A program made the translations under genes and the position numbers. A model generated the notes under the pieces. That model worked only from the letters and a program-made list of their open reading frames with translations, had not been told where the DNA came from and did no database searches. DNA of 64,000 bases. It comes from Aquila chrysaetos chrysaetos (lineage: Eukaryota; Chordata; Aves; Accipitriformes; Accipitridae). Below, piece after piece: positions 55,594 through 64,000 of this stretch (the first letter of the stretch is position 1; each line of letters starts with the position of its first letter). Location of the stretch: the NCBI RefSeq assembly GCF_900496995.4, contig NC_044024.1, forward strand, positions 1,798,001 to 1,862,000. The letters are read 5' to 3'.

Positions 55594-57789
55594 ATGAAGC
55601 CAGCCCAGACCTCAGCTTTGGAAACAGACATGGGCTCCATCTCAAATCACAGATATTTCAGAAATGACACAGACTCCTCTGAAGATCAGTCTTTTGCTTT
55701 GTTTGACATCCATATTTTGATGCCCATGACTATAATTTCCATCATCCTGTTTTTCTTGGGAGTCTCTGGGAATTTGATAGTGATAGCCATTTTCAGACAC
55801 TCACAGGAGATGAGGACGATGGTGAACATGTACGGCTCCAGCATGGCGCTGTCGGACATGCTGATTTTCCTCAGCCTGCCTTTGGACCTCTACCACCTTT
55901 GGAAGTACAAGCCCTACATATTTGGGGATTTTCTCTGCAAGTTCTTCATTTACCTGAGTGAAACATGCACATACTGCACCATCCTGCACATCACCATTGT
56001 GAGCGTGGAGAGGTACTTCGCCATCTGCTTTCCCCTGAAAGCCAAAGCGACCATCACCAAGTGCCGGGTGAAACGGCTCATCCTGGTGCTGTGGGGCTGC
56101 TTCCTCCTGACCACCAGCCCCATCCTCTTCCTCTTCTGGGTGGAACACCCCAAAGGCAGCCTGTCCCAGAAGAGCCAGGAGTGCAGGTCCATTGAGCGCA
56201 TGGCCCACATGGGGCTGCTCGAGATGATGACCTGGGTCTTCACCATTTATTTCTTCCTGCCAGTGCTCTGCTTGACTCTGCTGTATGGACTCATCGGCAG
56301 AAAGTGCTGGCGGAGCAGGCAGCGGCTGCCGGGCTGTGGGCAGGAAAAGTTCCCACACGCAGACTGTCAAAATGCTGGGTAAGAGTGGTTTAGAAACACA
56401 GTCTGAAGAGCCGTCCTCTTTAATCACTCTCACTGGGTGTACAGTGATGCAGGGGGATGATGGAGAGGAGATATACAAAACACACAGGGTTCCACAGATT
56501 TAAAATGAAGGGATTTACACTTAATGTGTGTTCCTGGCTCTTTCTGGTAAGAAGGGGAGTCCCCAACAGCATGGTATTCAGGCTAGGGATCTTACTGCAT
56601 GGCAGGAAAGCAGATCAGCATGGCAGGGAAACAGATCAGCATGGCTTTTGGTTGTTTTGAGGTCACATTCCTCATGTTCCCCCCCCATCTCTGACCCTTA
56701 AATTTCCAATTTAAAGAAAATGGAAAATTCTGTGACTTAAAACCAGACCAGGCACTTCCCCTGCTGTGGCAAGGAAAGGTTTTAAAGCAATTTCCCCTGA
56801 AAAATTTCTCAAGCTTAGCGACTATGGCTTTGTCTAGGACAGCAATAACCTACCTGTCCGGGCTTACTTGAACATGATCTTTATCCTGTGCCAGCTGGTA
56901 CCTGTGCCTTGGTGCAGACACTGAAACCGGCAGGGTTTGGGTCCCCTCCCTTCCTCCCCACCCCTCCAGCCGCTCCGTCCCAAGCCCCCCCACCAGAAAT
57001 CCTTCTCAGCAGGGAAGCAGCAGCACCCACGACTGGAGATACCTTCAGGAAAACGCACTGCAGCTACCCAGCGCCTGTTTCCTGCCAGTTTTTATTTGCT
57101 CACCGCATGCTCTGTTTTCCCATCCTCTTTCTCAGTGCCACCTGGTCCAGTTGGCTCCCCTTTTCCTCCCCTCTGTGGGGGCCTCCCACCTCCCATGTTC
57201 CTGGTCCTTCCCCTCCAATACCCACCGCAGGATGCCAATGGTGACTCAGATTTTCAGGCCAGAAGTGGGCAGTAGCCCTTAATTTAAGTACAGACTGCTT
57301 TGCCTCAGCCTGATTTGATTCCTTTATCTCCACTAGACAACATGGGTGTGGAGAGCCCTATTTTAATTGCAAACAATCAGTTTTGTGTGCAACCTTAAGC
57401 CCATGTTGCTTGAGATTACCAGTAACCACAGCACAAAAGTAGCTGGGCAAGGCAGGAGGTCTTATCCTTGCTGGGTTAAACTTCACAAGCTCGCGTCTCG
57501 GTCCTTATACAGTTTAAACAGGCGGAATAAACTGCTCAAAATGACTGAAGCATGCTTTCTTCCTCTTCAGCTGTTGTAGTCTTGGCCTTTGTGCTGTGTT
57601 GGCTCCCGTTCCATGTTGGCCAAATCCTCTTCGCCCAGAGTGAAATCATCCTGTATGACCTCACGCAGTACTTCAACCTCATTGCCATGCTTCTCTTCTA
57701 CCTTGGGGGCTTCTATAAACCCCATACTTTACAACATCATGTTGCACAAATACAGGAAAGTGATGAGCAAAATCCTGCACCACAAGTGA
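55594..57789 (+). pseudogene. Ghrelin/motilin-receptor family GPCR, frame-broken as assembled
   Basis: A class A peptide receptor closest to GHSR and MLNR. Exon 1 is 55594-56378, exon 2 is 57571-57789, with the intron between TM5 and TM6 exactly as in GHSR (splice within the Ala codon after VKML). Visible features: an NDT glycosylation site, TM1 GNLIVIAIF, TM2 ALSDMLIFLSLPLDL, the Cys pair (LCKF, ECRS), VERYFAIC in TM3, FFLPVLCLTLLYGLIGRK in TM5, AFVLCWLPFHVG in TM6 and NPILYNIM in TM7. Two frame breaks exist. QTVKML at the end of exon 1 is one frame off from the rest of the exon, with the shift between about 56300 and 56355. A five-G run at 57705-57709 puts NPILY out of frame with TM6. Everything else is open. 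It is therefore a young pseudogene or an intact gene with two indel errors. Confidence 0.75.
56598..56645 (+). repeat. 21-bp tandem repeat, 2.3 copies
   Basis: The unit catggcaggaaagcagatca plus g at 56598-56618 is repeated with two changes at 56619-56639 and begins a third copy. It lies in the receptor intron. Confidence 0.75.
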
Positions 57790-58890
57790 ACTCGGCGCTG
57801 CAGGAGCCATACCAGGAGTGAAAAGGTTTCTTTTGAAGGTACAGAACTTGGCTCTTTCACATCAACTGTTCAGCATTGACTTAATTCTCACAACCCAAGC
57901 ATTTTGCCAGCTGTGTTGCAGGTTAAAACCTGGGTAGATGGTGTGCATGGAGACTGGAACAAATTTTAAGGCGGTCCTTTTGGCTTACCTCTCACTGTTT
58001 CCTGAGATAGGCTTGGAACATTTTGGGAAGGTTGGAGCCTATTCATGTTATTCCTGCACCTAGGGGCAGGCACACGGGGGAGGCTGGGCTATTCTCTTTG
58101 GTGAACTTACCAGCCACAGTGCCCAGCTTAACTGACCACAAAACTCCTGTGAAGGGATTTGTCCCTTTCTGAGGACCAGATGTTTTGTTAAATCACAGAT
58201 AATTCAAGTTACTTTCTTCCCACAGAAGCCTAGAGAGAGAGGGTGGAGATTAAAGCCAGGCCAGCGGTTTGCTCTCAGCAAATAAGTGCAAGAAATACAA
58301 TCTCTAAGGTACTTGAAAGCAATTGCATTGCCTTCTTCCTAAAGGCTGTATTTACTGCTCAACCCTCAGGCCTCTTGAGTCGCTTCTCTCATTTTCTTTT
58401 ATCTTGTTCTTTATTCAAACTACACCCAGCTTTCTGCAACGTTAGACCCCATCTCTAACCTCTGTGGGAAGAAAGAGTCCTTACCTTTAGAGCTCCTCTG
58501 AACGGACCAGGGACAAATGACACATGGGCCATCGCTGGGGAGGGAAGCAAGAGCAGAAGCCATCTATCTGCCCATCTCCCTCGTCTGTAAAACAGGCAAA
58601 CGCCGAGTCCCGATCACCAGTTCACAGGCTGTCCCAAGACCTCGTGTAAAAGGGTTCAAGTCACACTGCCTGGTCCCCGGGCTGACACAGCTCTTGGAAA
58701 AGAGGAGGACAGTGCTGCGCTAAGGCTCCCGCAAGTAGCTGTTCTTCCAAAAAGATTTTTTAAGTCAGCTCTTAATGACACTTAGCAACCACGCTAAACA
58801 TGTTTCTTCACCTTAAATTACATAGGACACAAATGACTGCTCCTGGCTCAGATTAAAATCCACAAAAACACACAACAACCCTGTACTCAA
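57790..58890. other. Sequence between the GPCR and the FNDC3-like 3' UTR
   Basis: Probably the receptor 3' UTR plus a short intergenic stretch. No clear AATAAA follows the receptor on the plus strand. Nothing else recognised. Confidence 0.4.
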
Positions 58891-58910
58891 ATTTGAATAC
58901 ATTTGTATTA

Positions 58911-61176
58911 TTTATTGGCTGTATTAAATATATTATCTATTTGATAGTTACAATTTAGTAATACAATGCATGGCAGCTTTAACATAAGTTTGAAATACCT
59001 CAAAATTACAATACAAGAAAACTGAAGATACCTAACACATTAATGCCACTAGGGTATATCGTTCTGGAATGGATAACAGCTGATGTAAAATCCGTACTGC
59101 AGTAGGCTTTCCCAGATATTTCCTGGAAACATGAATATTTTGTGGCAATTACAAAAGAACTTTCTTTCACTTTTTAGGAGTCATGACTTGTTAGTATTTA
59201 CTCGCAATCCTAATTTATCTTTAAACATTATCAGAAATATTATTGCCAAATAAACCTCTACAAACTTCGTTCTAAGAGTTAAAGAAATAACCCTTTGGCA
59301 ATAGAGATTTGCTGAAGGCAGTCTTATTTGCTAAAAGTAGACTATGAAGAGAAATAAAGACAGATTGTAAACTCTTCTGCAAACTAAAGACTAATATCTG
59401 TATAAAACTCTTTCCAGCACTGGAGGGAGAGATTTCTATGATATAATAAATGATTAACTTAAAGTTCTGCTACAAGTAGAACAATACATTCAAACATACA
59501 TTTTCCAGGACTTTTAATCAAAATAAATAGAGTACAAAATGAAGAGTACATTTTGAAAAGATTAATTTCAGATTGCACCATAAATCTACTTTTAAGAGTA
59601 TTAAGCGATACTATGTCATAATTTAGGTTTTCCACATCTGAAATACAACACAATGCCTCAAACTATAATGCAACATTATTCATCAACTGCCATAGGAGAA
59701 AGACCCTTAAAGTGATTAATTACTGGAAATACTTAGCCTGTAGCACTATCACATCCAACATTCCACGTACAAGTGCATTGCTCTGATGTATATAAAGTGT
59801 AGCCATAGTCTTTTGCAAAGTACGCTAAATCTACCTTTCTATGGCATATTCCAAATGCTATTGGGAAGACCCATTCTGAAACACATTCGAGATTCAAGAG
59901 TTCCAGCTTTCAAAGTACTCGATATAAAGAAGACAGCTGTCAGACTCATCTTTAGGTACTCGCAAGCAGATTTAACAAGAACAGTCATATGTAGTGCACA
60001 GTGTCCACAAAAAATACCCCCCAGACAAACAGGACAAGTTTCAGAAAAGTTCATAGCAGGCTGAACATTCCCATCTAGAAAACAATGGAATGTGAAGCTG
60101 CTACCGCTGGGATAGCAAGTCATTTAAAACATTGTATAAATGTTATCTAAAAAGAGTTCTTTCATGTACAATTTGATAATTCAGATTAAGTTAGAAGGGC
60201 ATCCAAAAGCAGTTTGAACTTTTTATTTTTAGGTTAATAATAGTACAAAAACATTTGCTCAGTTTGAGCCAAATAGTGTAACATTTATCATAAATGCACT
60301 CTTTCTCCTTAAAAACAATACCTGTGCTTTTCTGAAAACGCTGCAAAGATTTGATCAGAAGCACAGGAAATTACTTTTCTCTCAGGCACTGAGAGTGAAA
60401 TGTGGATTGGGCCAACAGCTGCTCGCCAACAGCAGAAAGCATTTCATTCAGAAATGTACAATACAAAAGGGGCCTTTCCTGCAATGTCACATACGAACGC
60501 CTTTGCTGTATGCACATTACGGCCTGCTAAGGTTTTGTCTAGCATTTTGATTAAAATTCTAAAAATGCTGGCGCCCTCTACTTTAACACTTGAAATGATT
60601 ATTACTGAATCCGAAACATTAAAATAACTGTAAAGTAGTAATATCACTAAGTCAATATTCTGCTTTCCTTCTACAGTATATTAAATGTGGTATGCTCTAG
60701 TAATGTTCTGCAATACAGTACTGCTCTAAGCTTAAGCATTTGTGCTGCTGTATTTCATGTATACCAAACTACAACAATACCTGATTAAACATGGCGGATC
60801 GACTACCACTGCTCTAGTTGTACTTGAAAAGGACTTGTTCTATCAATGCCTGCTCTCTCTAACTGGCCAAAAGGGCCCCACTTTGAATTCGGAGAGAGGA
60901 AGAGTGTGCACACGCACCAGTGTACACGGTAAGGCAGTTTTTTTGCTGTTTTATTAACAGCTAACCCTGATTACAGAGGACCCAGGATTACCCTTTCTAC
61001 AAGAAATCTGTGTTCAGTATTTGGAAAGGATCTGCCAACCCAGCCTCACTGTTAGCCAGCAGCAAAAGTGGAAACGCATGTAACTATACATTTCCAGCTA
61101 GGATTTTAATTAGAACTAACCATAAATACCCGAAAGAGCTTCTGTACAAAAAGCTGAGTACTGAATAGGCTCTCGT
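58911..61176 (-). other. Presumed long 3' UTR of the FNDC3-like gene
   Basis: AT-rich, noncoding sequence after the stop. AATAAA on the minus strand (TTTATT at 58911-58916) could end a 3' UTR of about 2.3 kb, in line with the long 3' UTRs of FNDC3A/B. An internal signal near 60223 is also possible. Confidence 0.45.
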
Positions 61177-61852
61177 CTACTTGATTACAAAGTACTGAAT
61201 AACAACAGCAAATAAAATAGCAACCACTGCAAATCCGCAGAGAAGAACAATAGCAATGAAGCGCTCTTCACGCAATGTCTTCTTAGTCTCTGCCAACTCC
61301 GTCGTCAAATCAGCACACGGTGGAACCAGCTCTTGTTTCTGAGATGAGAACACTGTACTGGGACTGTAAGGTCCATACAGTTCTTGTGATCCAGAAGAGT
61401 CTTGGGACTGACGGCCAGCGCAGACTCTGATCCGATATTCACAGTTTGTCTGCAAGCTTGTGAGACGGAAGGAAGTCTCTGGTCCCTTGTATACCTAGTC
61501 GGAAGAAGAAGAGAGAACCACGTCACATGGGATTCAACTTACAAACAGTAGGCGATACTTCCCATTCTGCTCTACGAGCACAGCCAGTGCTGGACACTGC
61601 CTGAAGTCGTTCTCTTCAAGACAACTTAATAAAATCTCCGCTTTTATTTCTGAAGAATTTATGATTCATTTTCTTGTGAATAATCCAAAGCTTCCTGCTA
61701 TGCCCCACACTGATAGACCTGGATTTTGAAGCTCAGAAAAAGAAGAAAAAAAAAAAAAATCATTCTGCACAACTATTGCTTTGTATATATATGGATATAT
61801 GTGTGTGTATATATACATATATACATACACACACAGACATATATATATATAT

Positions 61853-61883
<31 letters not shown>

Positions 61884-63614
61884 CTGCTCCCCCCGCTAAA
61901 TGCAAGGCAAAAGCTATTTATGTGCTACTAACACGAACAGTGATGCCACAGACCGTAAGATTTAAGAATCAAAAGAGCCAATGGAAATGCTGGGAGAACA
62001 GGATAAAACAGTGTTAACCCAATTCTAGATAACCAACTCTCCCCACGACTCTCTCAAGCCTGCCTTCGCAGTCATTTGCTTTTAGAGTACAAGTAAAGGG
62101 GCAATAGGGAAATGAAATTTTATGATCTTTCATCTGTGGCAACCGTCAATGTCATGAAGAGGCAGGACCCTATACTGGAAGCTGTCCTCACCCATCACAA
62201 ACTTAAAGTCTCACTGAGAGGAACTGACCGAGATGTAAAATGAAGCACCTGGGGAGTCAGGATTGTAAATTGAGTCCCTTGCCAAAATGAAAAGTATCCC
62301 TGCCACTAGCATCACCAAACAATTTCAACCCTCAAACACAGACATCTTTTTTTGCAATAATTTTTCAACTTAAAAAACCCTGAAGTTCATTAAGTTAAAT
62401 AAAAGGTACCTGATCAAACTCTCTCCCAGCAGCAAGCTGAAGGATGTAAACAATGGAATCTCCTTTCATCGGCTGTAAAGGTTCCCATGTGATTTCATAA
62501 GTGTTTTCTTCCAGCTGATTTGCTTTAGGTGCTAGAAAAGAGTGATTTGTTGGTATTTAAAAAAAAAAAGAGAACAATGGTGTCTACAAATGTTCTTTTT
62601 TTTTCAATCAGAAGAGAAGGTCCAAAATCACCAATTATTACAGTGACTCATTTTCACAGTTAATGTAGCAAATGGGCACTGGTTTCAGTGACAACAAGGA
62701 AGTTTTCTCAGTCTGGCTTAAAGTACACTTTGCTTTTGTACATTTTCCATTTAAAATGTTTCAGTTCTAATGCAAGCAACTGGGCAGCATAAATCTAAAA
62801 GCTTAAGGTTTTTCCAATATATTTGTTAACAACGTAGGGGTAACTGTCATTCTTAGAGGTAACAGTCATTGAAATAATTTTAAGCCATTCAAGATCTGTT
62901 TCATTCCTTCTTTTTCTTTGCTGTATTTCATGACATAAGCTTAAAAAATAATCATTGTAATATTTGTAGGTTACACTTGTCTTGCTTTTCAAGCTGAAAA
63001 GATGAGCTTCTGACGTCTAATGCCTTTACAGATGAGCAAGCACTTTCAAATCACTAGAGAAAATGGCATTTATGTTCATGTATCTCCAGAGCTGAAATTC
63101 CATGTTATAAACATGGTTGAGTGAACTAATTTTCCTGCAGGTAATTAGCATTCTGATCTTCAGAATGACTTTCTCTAATGGCAATCTTTAATGTTCCTAT
63201 TAGAAAATGAAGATCAGAGGAATTATTTGTGTTCTCATTTGTCTACATGCTGTTGTAGCTTCTATCAAATGATTGGTAACCCTGAAAAATGACTTTCCAG
63301 TTGAAAAAGGGTGGAAGAAATCCTTGTTTCTGTTCTCTGTTCCTCAAAGGCCCTGGAAAGATGCTGGGCTGGGAAGAGAGTCAGGTTGTAGCATTCACTC
63401 TAGTCCGTAAATGGCTTGCAGAAGTTTCTAGTGCAGTGTAAGCTCACCTTTAAGAGATGCGGGTGGAGACTTAGTTGTAGTGAAAGCGTAAACTTCAGAA
63501 AACCCTCCCTCGCCAGCATCATTATATGCCTGGATTTTAAAATAGTACGTAGTGGATTCACTGAGTCGCTGTACCTTGTATGTATGACAAGGACCATTAT
63601 AAACAGTAACAAAC
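61177..63614 (-). CDS. FNDC3C1: FNDC3-family protein, C-terminal part (FNDC3C1-like)
   Basis: Three 3'-terminal coding exons on the minus strand: 63614-63448, 62531-62410 and 61494-61177, joined by GT-AG introns with matching phases. The first two encode fibronectin type III segments: TYKVQRLSESTTYYFKIQAY, then NDAGEGGFSEVYAFTTTKSP with the joint residues ASLKAPK, then TYEITWEPLQPMKGDSIVY. The last exon finishes an FN3 domain (CEYRIRVCAGR) and ends in a C-terminal membrane anchor (FIAIVLLCGFAVVAILFAVV, then IQYFVIK and stop), the tail-anchor layout of FNDC3A/B. FNDC3C1 is the X-linked member and lies close to Taf9b in mouse, so the assignment rests on synteny. The gene continues beyond the right edge. 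Confidence 0.85.
61784..61882. repeat. (TA)n/(CA)n microsatellite
   Basis: Alternating TA, TG and CA dinucleotides over about 100 bases, with a pure TA stretch near its right end, in the last intron of the FNDC3-like gene. Confidence 0.9.
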
Positions 63615-64000
63615 CTGGAAGAAGAACACAGAATACATACAAATTAGAATTATTCAGTAATCACAAATTTCTATGTCAATATTGTTACGTGCAACACTTT
63701 CATATCTAACTTAAGTACAAAAAAGTGACAATGCATTCTGGGTGCCCCGGCTTTCTACTGTATGCAGGATGAATGTTAGGCAGTTTGAGCTCTGCTATTG
63801 TCATCAACAGTTCATGATGTGCATTAAATCAGCAACACACGCCATTCATACTGGTGCCAGTCTTAATTTACATTCACAAAGCATTCCTTCAACCTGTCTA
63901 GGCACTAAGCTACAGCCATACACAGGCTACCACTAAATGACATGACCAAACTCTTGATTTGAATCAAGAGAATAACCCTTGTATATACTAGATAAGTTGT

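Noticed and set aside
55801-56478. A 225-codon open frame on the minus strand opposite the receptor
   Set aside because: It is the antisense shadow of a long open exon, with His/Gln/Glu-rich composition and no similarity to a known protein.

Overview
This is vertebrate nuclear DNA, almost certainly from a bird. Genes are split into short exons with GT-AG introns, CR1 LINE 3' ends are present, promoters lie in CpG islands, and the gene set matches the block carried by the human X chromosome (RAB41, PDZD11, KIF4A, TAF9B, FNDC3C), which birds are known to carry on chromosome 4. The species cannot be read from the sequence.

Layout. 1-13.9 kb, plus strand: the 3' two thirds of a RAB6-family GTPase gene (RAB41 by position) with two pairs of duplicated, apparently mutually exclusive exons. 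14.6-16.9 kb, plus: a STARD10-like START-domain gene that looks decayed. 18.5-21.9 kb, minus: PDZD11, complete. 22.4-43.5 kb, plus: KIF4A, complete, 30 coding exons, 1227 codons; it is head-to-head with PDZD11 over a shared CpG-rich promoter. 44.96-46.7 kb: a 35-base C tract followed by a degenerate AT-rich satellite. 47.0-51.0 kb, minus: TAF9B, complete, 255 codons. 55.6-57.8 kb, plus: a two-exon receptor of the ghrelin/motilin-receptor family that is open over nearly all its length but carries two frame breaks as assembled. 58.9-64.0 kb, minus: the 3' end of an FNDC3-family gene (FNDC3C1-like), continuing past the right edge.

The genes are mostly unrelated housekeeping or cell-biology genes: Golgi traffic (RAB6 family), lipid transfer (START), a small PDZ adaptor, a chromosome-arm kinesin, a TFIID/SAGA histone-fold subunit, a peptide-type GPCR and a membrane-anchored FN3 protein. 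The KIF4A promoter has the CCAAT plus CHR layout of G2/M cell-cycle genes. No operon-like or mobile gene system is present.

Most worth a second look: the second duplicated exon pair in the RAB6-family gene, a near-perfect 32-bp-arm hairpin at 17.7 kb, the frame-broken ghrelin/motilin-type receptor, the decayed START gene, the duplicated CCAAT module in the PDZD11/KIF4A promoter, and the satellite that sits between KIF4A and TAF9B, which are far apart on the human X.
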